From Amycolatopsis viridis (lineage in GTDB: Bacteria > Actinomycetota > Actinomycetes > Mycobacteriales > Pseudonocardiaceae), in the NCBI RefSeq assembly GCF_011758765.1, contig NZ_JAANOU010000001.1, positions 1 through 64,000 on the forward strand: 64,000 nt of DNA. Reading direction: 5' to 3'. A program made the position numbers and the translations under genes. The notes beneath the pieces are model-generated. The model saw only the letters and a program-made list of their open reading frames with translations. It ran no database searches and was not told the origin of the DNA. Shown one piece after another: positions 40,354 through 47,991 of the stretch; position 1 is the stretch's first letter, and every line of letters begins with the position of its first letter.

Positions 40354-41172
40354 TCAGCAGTCCGGCGAGCCGGCCAGTTCCCAGTTCACGACGGTCCCGC
40401 CGGAATCGACGGAGAACCGGTATTCGCCGCCCGATCTGGTGGTGGTGCGGTAATCGCCCGCGTCGGCCGTCAAATCGGGATAGGCGGCCTGCAATTCCGC
40501 TACCGTGGAACCGGCGCCCACGTTTTCCGGGGTGCGGGCACCGGTCGCGGTGAACACCACCACTCCCCGGTCCGGCGAAATGGTCACCGTCGCGATGTTC
40601 GCGGTGCCCTCGCTGAGCGGGTAGCTCACGCATCCGGTCGGCGGGGTGTCGTCGTGGGCGAGCACGCCGGTCGCCTTGGCCTCGTCGAAGCTCATGCCGA
40701 GCCGCAGCTTTCCGTAACCCGCCGGGCCGAGCACGGCGGCGGCGGGCGCCGGGCGGCTCGTCGTCCGGCTGGTGCTCGGCGGCGGTGACGGCCGCGTCGT
40801 GACGACCGGCGGCCGGGCCGGCGGGCTCGTCGCCGGGGGCGGGGCCGGGGATGGCGTGACCTCCGGGAACGACGGCGGCACCACGACCGGCCCCGGCACC
40901 GGCCCTGCCGTCGTCGTCTGGACGGGCGGGACGACCGGCGGCGGGGCCGCCTGTTGCCTGCCCGGCTCCTGCCTGGCCACGGTGAGCCCGCCGGCGACCA
41001 GGACGGCCGCGGTGAGCACCCCGGCGGAGGCGGCCACCGCGGTGCGCCGCCGCCGTCGACGGCGGGCACCGGCCACGATCGCGTTCCCGGCCCCGGCGGC
41101 GGGCGGGATGTCGAGCCGCTCGTCGTCGAACAGCCGCCGCAACTCGGCGCCGAGCTCGTCGTCGGGGTTCAC
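40354..41172 (-). CDS. Membrane protein coupled to SigE-family sigma factor, possible anti-sigma partner
   Basis: 272 residues from GTG 41172. A short cytoplasmic N-terminus (NPDDELGAELRRLFDDERLDI) and a poly-Arg stop (RRRRRRR) precede one helix (TAVAASAGVLTAAVLVAGGL), then a long Pro/Thr-rich linker (residues about 75-150). The extracellular domain (GYGKLRLGMSFDEAKATGVL, GCVSYPLSEG, C-terminal GSPDC) is probably disulfide-bonded. The start overlaps the sigma-factor stop (GTGA). The topology suits an anti-sigma or sensor partner, but no zinc-finger motif is present. Confidence 0.8.
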   Translation of the reverse strand: MNPDDELGAELRRLFDDERLDIPPAAGAGNAIVAGARRRRRRRTAVAASAGVLTAAVLVAGGLTVARQEPGRQQAAPPPVVPPVQTTTAGPVPGPVVVPPSFPEVTPSPAPPPATSPPARPPVVTTRPSPPPSTSRTTSRPAPAAAVLGPAGYGKLRLGMSFDEAKATGVLAHDDTPPTGCVSYPLSEGTANIATVTISPDRGVVVFTATGARTPENVGAGSTVAELQAAYPDLTADAGDYRTTTRSGGEYRFSVDSGGTVVNWELAGSPDC

Positions 41173-41672
41173 CAGTCGTCCCTCCCCCCGGACATCGAGC
41201 CGATCTTGGTCCGCAGGGTCGCGATGGCCTTGCTGGCCTGGCTCTTCACCGTGCCCGTGCTGACGCCCAGCGAGGCGGCGATCTCGGCCTCGGACAGGCC
41301 CTCGTAGTAGCGGAGCACGATGACGGCGCGCTGGCGCGGCGGCAGTTCGCGCAGCGCCTGCCACAGCGGTTCGTGCTCGAACGGGTCCACCGGGTCGGCG
41401 GTGCGCTGCTCGGGCGGATCGGCGACCAGGCTCTCCCGCTTCAGCCGGCGCCACCGGCTGATGTGCGCGTTGGCCATGGCGCGGCGGACGTAGGCCAGCG
41501 GATCGGCCGTCTTGCGCCGCACGTGGCTCCAGCGTGAGCCGATCTTCTCCAGCACCGTCTGCACGAGGTCGGCGGCGTCGTGCGGGTTGCCGGTCAGGGC
41601 GTGACCGTAGCGGAGCAGTCCGGGCAGGCTGGCCTGCACGAACTCACCGAAGTCCGCCAGCTCGTCGCTCAC
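41169..41672 (-). CDS. SigE-family RNA polymerase sigma factor
   Basis: 167 residues from GTG 41672 with GGGAGGGAG upstream. Sigma-2 region: FVQASLPGLLRYGHALTGNPHDAADLVQTVLEKIGSRW and YVRRAMANAHISRWRR. Sigma-4 region: ALRELPPRQRAVIVLRYYEGLSEAEIAASLGVSTGTVKSQASKA. This is the actinobacterial SigE-family (SigL-like) ECF pattern. It is translationally coupled to the membrane protein downstream, which may sense an extracytoplasmic signal for it. Confidence 0.92.
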   Translation of the reverse strand: MSDELADFGEFVQASLPGLLRYGHALTGNPHDAADLVQTVLEKIGSRWSHVRRKTADPLAYVRRAMANAHISRWRRLKRESLVADPPEQRTADPVDPFEHEPLWQALRELPPRQRAVIVLRYYEGLSEAEIAASLGVSTGTVKSQASKAIATLRTKIGSMSGGRDDW

Positions 41673-41813
41673 CGCCGACTCCCTCCCCGCCGCGAGACCA
41701 CCTCCCCAGGTGCCGCAGCAGAGCCACCGTATCGCCTCCTGCAACGGAGAGTGGAGCCCCGCCACCGGGTCCAGGCGCGGCCGCACCGGCGGTTGCCCCG
41801 GAAAGGGGACGCG

Positions 41814-42164
41814 TCAGGCGGGGTCGCGTTGCGCGATGCGGTCCGGGAGGCGGAACCGGCCGTCCGCGCCGGGCGGGAACGGGTGCACAGCCACCACCGC
41901 CTCCGCCGGGATGCGGCCGTACACGTGCGGGAACAGCACGCCGTCCGGGTGGGGTGGGTCACCCTCTTCCCAGCGCAGCGGGACGTCCAGCCGGGACGGG
42001 TCGATCTCCAGCAGCACCAGGTCGCGGCGGCCGGTGAACCGGGCGTTCGCCGGGATCACCACCGTGCCCGGGTCGGCGCAGTGGATGAAGCCGACCGTGT
42101 CGAGGGACGGGGCGCGGTAGTCCGCGCCCGTCCACTCGCTCGCGGCGCAGACGTGCAGGATCAC
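41814..42164 (-). CDS. DUF952 domain protein
   Basis: 116-residue cytoplasmic protein: ILHVCAASEWTGADYRAPSLDTVGFIHCADPGTVV and FPHVYGRIPAEAVVAVHPFPPGADGRF are the DUF952 core. The fold resembles ADP-ribosyltransferase-like or RNA 2'-phosphotransferase-like domains, but no activity is established. Its GTG overlaps the stop of the DUF5926 gene (TAGTG), so the two are translationally coupled. Confidence 0.88.
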   Translation of the reverse strand: MILHVCAASEWTGADYRAPSLDTVGFIHCADPGTVVIPANARFTGRRDLVLLEIDPSRLDVPLRWEEGDPPHPDGVLFPHVYGRIPAEAVVAVHPFPPGADGRFRLPDRIAQRDPA

Positions 42165-43039
42165 TACCGCAGCGTCAGCTGACGGCCGACGAGCCCGTCG
42201 CGTGCCCGGCGCTCGGCCGCGGTCAGCGGTTCGTCCGCGACGGACTTCAGCGCCTCGTCCAGGCGGGCGCCCAGCTGCTCGGCCGGCTCGGCCCACTCGC
42301 GGGCGTGCGCCTCGGGGTCGAGGTCCCACACCGGCACCAGCAGACCGTGCGCCCGGAAGGACCCGGCGTACCGGGAGCCCTCGCCCAACGACAGCTCACC
42401 GGCCGCGGACAGCCGGGCCAGCGCCTGCATCAGGCGGCCCTCCGGCTCGCGCCGCACCCAGCGCAGGTGCGCCTTCTCCCCGGCCAGGACCCAGTACGAA
42501 CCGGTGCCGAGGCGCTCGGTCGGCATGATCGCCTCGTTGGCCCGCTCCAGCGACACCTTGACCTCGCCGCTGGGGTCGGTGTCCTCGGGCAGCCACCAGT
42601 CGAAGTTGGTGTGCAGCGTGACGTCCAGCTCCGCATCCGCCACCAGCAGGTCCTGCAGGCGCTCACCGTCCTGCGGGGCGCTCGTGGTGTCCGGCACCGG
42701 CAGCACGTCACCGGGCTCGGCCGTCAGCGCCCAGCGGACCGCGCGGCCCAGGTCGCGGCTGATGTCGCTGGACCGGGTCTGCACCTGGAGCCCGACGAAC
42801 ACCTCGCCGTCGGTGCGCACGAACGCGGCCGCGGCCATCGGCAGCACGGTCGCCAGCGTGATCCTCCGCTCGCCCGCGTCCACAAGGGACAGCGGCGCGG
42901 TGGCCGACGGCACGAACTCGCGCAGCGCGATCAGCTCCGGTTCCGCGGCCAGCCCCTCGAACGGCTGCGCCACGAACACGTCCCGGATCTTCGGTGCCTT
43001 GTCCTTCTTCGGACCCCGCTTGCGCGCACCCTTGCCCAT
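42164..43039 (-). CDS. DUF5926 family protein
   Basis: 291 residues. A basic N-terminus (MGKGARKRGPKKDKAPKIRD) precedes a conserved actinobacterial domain (EGLAAEPELIALREFVPSATAPL; FDWWLPEDTDPSGEVKVSLERANEAIMPTERLG). Some database entries call this family SecA-like, but no SecA ATPase motif is visible. GAGGAGG before the ATG. Followed without a gap by the DUF952 gene. Function unknown. Confidence 0.85.
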   Translation of the reverse strand: MGKGARKRGPKKDKAPKIRDVFVAQPFEGLAAEPELIALREFVPSATAPLSLVDAGERRITLATVLPMAAAAFVRTDGEVFVGLQVQTRSSDISRDLGRAVRWALTAEPGDVLPVPDTTSAPQDGERLQDLLVADAELDVTLHTNFDWWLPEDTDPSGEVKVSLERANEAIMPTERLGTGSYWVLAGEKAHLRWVRREPEGRLMQALARLSAAGELSLGEGSRYAGSFRAHGLLVPVWDLDPEAHAREWAEPAEQLGARLDEALKSVADEPLTAAERRARDGLVGRQLTLR

Positions 43040-43211
43040 GTCGCCTCCTCGAACGCCAGGCCGCAGACGCTACCGAACCGGGCACACCCCGAGGGAGCGG
43101 GGACTGGGTTCTGTTCCTGAGCGGCGGAGCCGCGTGCCGTGGGCTGTCAACCGGCACCGCCGCAGGTTCTGCTACCCGCACCGCCACGCAAGCCAGGTCT
43201 GCCACAAGTCT

Positions 43212-43217
43212 TAGGCT
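43212..43217 (+). promoter_or_regulatory. -10 element of the P450 gene, leaderless
   Basis: TAGGCT, then 6 nt (CGGATC), then ATG at 43224. No clear -35. Confidence 0.45.
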
Positions 43218-43223
43218 CGGATC

Positions 43224-44390
43224 ATGTTCGATCCGCGTGACCCCGCGTTCCTCGACGATCCGTACCCGGAGTTCGCCCGGCTGCGTGCGCAGGCCCCGGT
43301 GCACCGGCACGACGGCCTCGGCCTGGCGATCGCGGTGTCGCACGCGGCGGCCTCGGCGGTGCTGCGGCACCGCGGGCTGGGCCGGATCTGGACCGACGCG
43401 AGCCCGGCCGAGCAGTTCGTGTCGTTCAACCTCCTGCACCGCAACTCCTTGCTGGAGAACGAACCCCCGGTGCACACCCGCCTGCGCCGCTCGATCTCGT
43501 CGGCGTTCGGACGCGGGCACGTGGAGCGGCTCCGGCCGACGGTCGCGAAGCTCGCCGACGAGCTGGTCGCGGGCCTGGCGAACGACATCACCGCGCACGG
43601 CTCGGCGGACCTGCTCGAGGCGCTCGCCCAGCCGCTGCCGGTCGCGGTGATCTCGGAACTGCTCGACGTCCCGGAGGCCGACCGCCCGCGGCTGGTGCCG
43701 TGGTCGAACGCGATCGTGAAGATGTACGAGTACGGCCTGCCCGAGTCCGGCCGGGTGGCGGCCGAGCACGCGGCGACCGAGTTCGTGGCGTTCCTGCGGG
43801 ACCTGGCCGGACGGCGCCGGCGGGAACCGGGCGCGGACCTGATCACCGACCTGCTGCACGCCGACCTCAGCGAGGACGAGGTGGTGGCGACCGCCGTGCT
43901 GCTGCTGATGGCCGGTCACGAGGCGACGGTCAACGTGATCGGCAACGGGGTCTGGGCGCTGATGCGGTACCCGGACCAGTGGCACCGGCTGCGCGAGGAC
44001 CCCGGCCTGATGCCGACCGCGGTCGAGGAGCTGATCCGGTTCGACGCGCCGCTCCAGTTGTTCGAGCGCACCGCGACCGAGGACGTCGAGATCGCCGGGT
44101 TCCGGGTGGCCCGCGGCCAGAAGATCGCCGCGCTGCTCGGCGCGGCGGCCCGTGACCCCGCGGTGTTCGCCGACCCGGACACACTCGACGTCGGCCGCAC
44201 CGACGGCACGCACCTGGGCTTCGGTGCCGGCATCCACTACTGCATCGGCGCGCCGCTGGCCCGGATCGAGATCGCCGCCGCGCTGTCGGCGCTGGTGCGG
44301 CGGCTGCCGGAGCTGCGGCTGGCCGCGGAGCCGCAGCGGCGGCCCGAGTTCGTGATCCGCGGACTGCGGAACCTGCCGGTGACGGCCTAA
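43224..44390 (+). CDS. Cytochrome P450
   Basis: 388 residues. Heme-binding motif FGAGIHYCIGAPLAR with thiolate Cys340; oxygen-activation motif AGHEAT (230-235); ExxR at Glu269-Arg272 (EELIR). This is a typical soluble bacterial class I enzyme needing a ferredoxin partner, which is not encoded beside it. The substrate cannot be read; there is no biosynthetic cluster around it. Its stop overlaps the stop of the convergent DUF4328 gene. Confidence 0.95.
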   Translation: MFDPRDPAFLDDPYPEFARLRAQAPVHRHDGLGLAIAVSHAAASAVLRHRGLGRIWTDASPAEQFVSFNLLHRNSLLENEPPVHTRLRRSISSAFGRGHVERLRPTVAKLADELVAGLANDITAHGSADLLEALAQPLPVAVISELLDVPEADRPRLVPWSNAIVKMYEYGLPESGRVAAEHAATEFVAFLRDLAGRRRREPGADLITDLLHADLSEDEVVATAVLLLMAGHEATVNVIGNGVWALMRYPDQWHRLREDPGLMPTAVEELIRFDAPLQLFERTATEDVEIAGFRVARGQKIAALLGAAARDPAVFADPDTLDVGRTDGTHLGFGAGIHYCIGAPLARIEIAAALSALVRRLPELRLAAEPQRRPEFVIRGLRNLPVTA

Positions 44391-45301
44391 CGAGCGGCGC
44401 CGGCCGGACGGACCGGGCGCAGCGGCGGCGCGGGCGCACCCTTGACCGACCGCACCTGCCACCGCCGCAACCGGTCGGTGCGGGCCGGGGCGAGCAGTGT
44501 CGTCAGGCGGTAGACCAGCACCGCGGTCAGCGCGGCCAGCCCGGCCGCGGAGACGTTCAGCAACCCGGCGAGCAGCACGCTGTCCGCCATCGCCTGGACG
44601 CCGTCCTTGAACCGCCACCCGATGACCAGCAGCATCAGCACCTCGTTGGCGATCCAGGCCGCCCACCAGGCGAGCACCACCCGGGACGGGCGGGGACGCC
44701 CCACGGGCGCGCGGCCGAGCACGAGGTGCTCCAGTTCGGCGAGGATCGACCCGGCCATCACCAGGTTCACCCCCGGCACCAGGACCCCCGCGATCACCTC
44801 GCGCGTGGAGCGGGCCGGCTCCTGCCCGGCGGCCTCCGCGGCGGCGGCACGTGCGATGAGCAGCCACCACAGCGTCGCGCCCAGGCCGAGCAGGCCGAAC
44901 ACGACGGTCAGCAGTGACGCGATGATCTCCAGCGCATCGGAGAACGCCACGGTCGCCGCGTGCAGCGCGGTGGTGCGGCTGGCCACGAGCAGGGCGTAGC
45001 GCCAGAACTCGGCGCCCGCCGCGACGACCGCGAGACCGGTGAGGAACCACAGGATGGTCACCGCGTTGCGGTGCAGCACCCGCACGCGCTCGACCGGGCT
45101 GGGCCAGCTCGACGGCGTGCCGGGCACGGCCGTCGGGACGCGCCAGGCCAGGTGCGGAAAGCCCCAGCGCGGCGGCACGTGGTACGACGGCGGGCCGTCG
45201 TACCGCTCGGCGGGCCGGACCGGTCGTGGCGGGATCGCCCCCGGTGGCGAGCTGGCCACCCAGCGGACGCGCGGGCGGTGGGGCCTGGGGGTCGGGTGCA
45301 C
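44387..45301 (-). CDS. DUF4328 domain membrane protein
   Basis: 304 residues from GTG 45301. A Pro-rich cytoplasmic N-terminus of about 60 residues is followed by five or six helices (LTGLAVVAAGAEFWRYALL; LLTVVFGLLGLGATLWWLL; VLAWWAAWIANEVLMLLVIGW). The DUF4328 signature region (GVLVPGVNLVMAGSILAELEHL) is present. The gene begins 6 nt after the rhodanese stop and is probably co-transcribed with it. Function unknown. Confidence 0.82.
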   Translation of the reverse strand: MHPTPRPHRPRVRWVASSPPGAIPPRPVRPAERYDGPPSYHVPPRWGFPHLAWRVPTAVPGTPSSWPSPVERVRVLHRNAVTILWFLTGLAVVAAGAEFWRYALLVASRTTALHAATVAFSDALEIIASLLTVVFGLLGLGATLWWLLIARAAAAEAAGQEPARSTREVIAGVLVPGVNLVMAGSILAELEHLVLGRAPVGRPRPSRVVLAWWAAWIANEVLMLLVIGWRFKDGVQAMADSVLLAGLLNVSAAGLAALTAVLVYRLTTLLAPARTDRLRRWQVRSVKGAPAPPLRPVRPAGAAR

Positions 45302-45306
45302 GGCGA

Positions 45307-45657
45307 CTACAGGACCTGCGGCGGCCCGTCGTGCTCGCCGACGACCGGGCGGCCTTCGGCCTCCCACGACTTCATGCCGCCGGCCACGTTGATCGCGTCC
45401 CAGCCGCTCGCGTTGAGCCACGCCGCGGCCCGCGCCGAGCGGCCACCGGTGCGGCACACCACGTAGAGGGGTTGGTCGTCGGGCAGCTGGGCCAGTTCGT
45501 CGGTGCGCGCCGGCAGCTCACCGAGCGGGATGTGCACTGCGCCCGGGGCGTGGCCGGCGTCCCACTCGTCCTGCTCGCGCACGTCGAGCAGCACCAGCCC
45601 GTCGGCGGGCAGCTCGGACACGGATGCGGTCGGAATGTCACCTGGGTGCACGTTCAC
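45307..45657 (-). CDS. Single-domain rhodanese-like sulfurtransferase
   Basis: 116 residues. The active-site loop is CRTGGRS (Cys68), with LLDVREQDEWDAGHAPGAVHIPLGEL as the N-terminal CH2-type block. It transfers sulfane sulfur in the cytoplasm; GlpE-like proteins have the same size. Upstream lies a terminator that separates it from the symporter gene. Confidence 0.92.
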   Translation of the reverse strand: MNVHPGDIPTASVSELPADGLVLLDVREQDEWDAGHAPGAVHIPLGELPARTDELAQLPDDQPLYVVCRTGGRSARAAAWLNASGWDAINVAGGMKSWEAEGRPVVGEHDGPPQVL

Positions 45658-45698
45658 ATCCTGACACGCGACCGCATGAACTGCACGTGAGCCCGGAA

Positions 45699-45730
45699 AA
45701 GGGCCACCCCCGGCACCGGAGGTGGCCCTT
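45699..45730 (-). terminator. Intrinsic terminator of the symporter operon
   Basis: Arms AAGGGCCACC (45699-45708) and GGTGGCCCTT (45721-45730). Read on the minus strand, the stem ends in CCCTTTTCC, a short T-tract. It lies 27 nt after the symporter stop. Confidence 0.8.
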
Positions 45731-45756
45731 CTCCCAGACAGTGCAGCGCCGTCGGC

Positions 45757-47367
45757 TCAGTGCGCGCTCGCCTTCTCGGCGTGGGCGCCGGTGAGCGAAC
45801 GGACCTCCATTTCGGCGTACTTCTTGTCGTTGCGTTCCCTGGACAGGACCGTGCCGAGGAAGCCGAGCAGGAACGACGCCGGAATGGACACCAGGCCCGG
45901 GTTCTCCAGCGGGAACCAGTGGAAGTCCACGCCCTTGATCATCGGCTTCGCGCCACCGGACACGGCGGGCGAGAAGACGATCAGCACGATCGTGATGACC
46001 AGTCCGCCGTACATGCTCCACAGCGCGCCCGCGGTGTTGAAGCGCTTCCAGAACAGCGAGTACAGCAGGGTCGGCAGGTTCGCCGAGGCCGCCACCGCGA
46101 AGGCCAGCGCAACCAGGAAGGCCACGTTCTGGTTCTTCGCGAGGATCCCGCCGACGATGGCCAGCGCACCGATCACCAGCGCGGTGATGCGGGCCACCCG
46201 CACCTCGGCGTGCTTGCTGTCCACCCGGCCCTTCTTGATCACGTTGGCGTACACGTCGTGTGCGAACGACGCCGACGCGGTGATGGTCAGGCCGGCGACG
46301 ACCGCGAGGATCGTGGCGAACGCGACCGCGGAGATGAACCCGAGCAGCACCGGGCCGCCCAGTTCGAGCGCCAGCAGGGGGGCCGCCGAGTTCGTCGTGC
46401 CGGGCGCCTTGCTGATCTTCTCCGGCCCGACCAGCGCGCCGGCACCGTAGCCGAGCACGAGCGTGAACAGGTAGAAGATGCCGATCAGGACGATCGCCCA
46501 GACGACGGACTTCCGCGCGTCCTTGGCCGTCGGCACCGTGTAGAAGCGCATCAGCACGTGCGGCAGACCGGCCGTGCCCAGCACCAGCGCGATGCCCAGG
46601 GACAAGAAGTCGAGCTTGCTGGTCCCGGTCTTGCCGTACTGCTTGCCCGGGTCGAGCAGCGCCGCACCGGTCTTGCCGCCCTTGTCCACGGCGCCCTGGA
46701 GCAGGTGCGAGAAGTTGAACCCGAACTTGCCGAGCACCCACAGGGTCATCGCCAGCGCGCCGAGGATCAGCAGCACCGCCTTGATGATCTGCACCCAGGT
46801 GGTGCCCTTCATGCCCCCGATCAGCACGTACACGATCATCAGCACGCCGACGACCGCGATCACCAGGTTCTGGCCCCACTCGCCGGTGATGCCGAGCAGC
46901 AGGTTCACCAGTCCACCGGCACCCGCCATCTGCGCGAGCAGGTAGAAGAACGACACCGCGAGCGTGGACACCGCCGCGGCCGCCCGGATCGGCCGCTGCC
47001 GCATGCGGAACGCCACCACGTCGCCCAGGGTGAACTTGCCGGTGTTGCGCAGCAGCTCGGCGACCAGCAGCAGCGCGACGAGCCACGCGACGAGGAACCC
47101 GATGGAGTAGAGGAACCCGTCGTAACCGTTGACCGCGATGGCACCCGCGATGCCGAGGAACGACGCCGCGGACAGGTAGTCGCCGGAGATCGCGATGCCG
47201 TTCTGCGGGCCGGTGAACGAGCGGCCCGCGGCGTAGTAGTCGGAGGCGGTCCGCGTGTTGCGGCTGGCGCGGAACACGATCACGAGCGTGATCGCCACGA
47301 AGATCGCGAAGATGATGATGTTCAGCGTCGGGTTGCTGCCCTCGACGCCGGCCGCCAGTGCCGTCAC
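45757..47367 (-). CDS. actP: Cation/acetate symporter, SSS family
   Basis: 536 residues, about 13 helices. Sodium:solute symporter hallmarks are ASDYYAAGRSFTGPQNGIAISGDYLSAASFLGI, GGMKGTTWVQIIKAVLL and GTAGLPHVLMRFYTVP. The match is to ActP/MctC-type carboxylate importers, with acetate, pyruvate or propionate as likely substrates. Its ATG overlaps the stop of the upstream DUF485 gene (ATGA), the usual partner of ActP. Confidence 0.92.
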   Translation of the reverse strand: MTALAAGVEGSNPTLNIIIFAIFVAITLVIVFRASRNTRTASDYYAAGRSFTGPQNGIAISGDYLSAASFLGIAGAIAVNGYDGFLYSIGFLVAWLVALLLVAELLRNTGKFTLGDVVAFRMRQRPIRAAAAVSTLAVSFFYLLAQMAGAGGLVNLLLGITGEWGQNLVIAVVGVLMIVYVLIGGMKGTTWVQIIKAVLLILGALAMTLWVLGKFGFNFSHLLQGAVDKGGKTGAALLDPGKQYGKTGTSKLDFLSLGIALVLGTAGLPHVLMRFYTVPTAKDARKSVVWAIVLIGIFYLFTLVLGYGAGALVGPEKISKAPGTTNSAAPLLALELGGPVLLGFISAVAFATILAVVAGLTITASASFAHDVYANVIKKGRVDSKHAEVRVARITALVIGALAIVGGILAKNQNVAFLVALAFAVAASANLPTLLYSLFWKRFNTAGALWSMYGGLVITIVLIVFSPAVSGGAKPMIKGVDFHWFPLENPGLVSIPASFLLGFLGTVLSRERNDKKYAEMEVRSLTGAHAEKASAH

Positions 47368-47714
47368 CGGGCGCCTCCTTCGATTTCGCCGCGGATCTTG
47401 TCGGCGACCGGGTCGAGCTTGCGGTTGGCGTACCGCACGTAGAGGCCGGTGATGAGGAACGTCGACACGAACTGCAGCAAACCGATGAGCAGACCGACGT
47501 TGAAGTTGCCGGCCAGCTTCGTCGACATGAAGCCGTGGGCGTAGTCGGCGAGCAGGACGTAGACGAGGTACCAGACGAGGAAGAGGACGGTCATCGGGAA
47601 GACGAAGGTCCGCAACCTCTTGCGGAGCTCGGCGAACTCGGGGCTCGCCTGCACCTTCTGCCAGGTGTCACCCGGACCCGTCTCGTCGACGAGGTCCTGG
47701 TCGCTGGTGCTCAC
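47364..47714 (-). CDS. DUF485 membrane protein, symporter partner
   Basis: 116 residues with two helices (FVFPMTVLFLVWYLVYVLLADYA and VGLLIGLLQFVSTFLITGLYVRYA). DUF485 proteins (YjcH in E. coli) are encoded directly before acetate symporters. GGAGG precedes the GTG. It is translationally coupled to the symporter. Confidence 0.92.
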   Translation of the reverse strand: MSTSDQDLVDETGPGDTWQKVQASPEFAELRKRLRTFVFPMTVLFLVWYLVYVLLADYAHGFMSTKLAGNFNVGLLIGLLQFVSTFLITGLYVRYANRKLDPVADKIRGEIEGGAR

Positions 47715-47767
47715 GGGACAACCTCCCTGTCCATGGTCTCTACCTCTTCCGATGTGTGGTGCGGGTA

Positions 47768-47856
47768 GATCTTGCCGTGAAACGTGAGACTTGTTGTTAA
47801 TCCTTTTGGATGAATGATCTTACGCAGAGTTGAAGATCTTACGCCGGTTTAACCGG
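47768..47856 (-). promoter_or_regulatory. Direct repeats and a dyad upstream of the symporter operon
   Basis: GATCTTACGC occurs at 47816-47825 and again at 47835-47844, 19 bp apart, with a relative GATCTTGCCG at 47768-47777. A small dyad, CCGGTT-T-AACCGG, follows at 47844-47856. Direct repeats at near two-turn spacing are what LytTR-type regulators bind, and such a regulator is encoded 2.5 kb away. The rest of the 277-bp gap shows nothing else. Confidence 0.45.
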
Positions 47857-47991
47857 GAAATGTCCAGTTTCCGGCAGACCAAAGGGGAACAGCGCACGGA
47901 ATAGGCCAACGGAAGGTAAAGGCAACCGCCGAAAAGGCCAAACTCGTGGGTGACGCGGCACCACCCGGGTGGGCGGCTGCGGGAGGACCAG

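Noticed and set aside
33590..45301. Secondary-metabolite cluster around the P450 and FAD monooxygenase
   Set aside because: No polyketide, NRPS, terpene or RiPP core gene is found. The oxygenases are single genes 10 kb apart among housekeeping genes.
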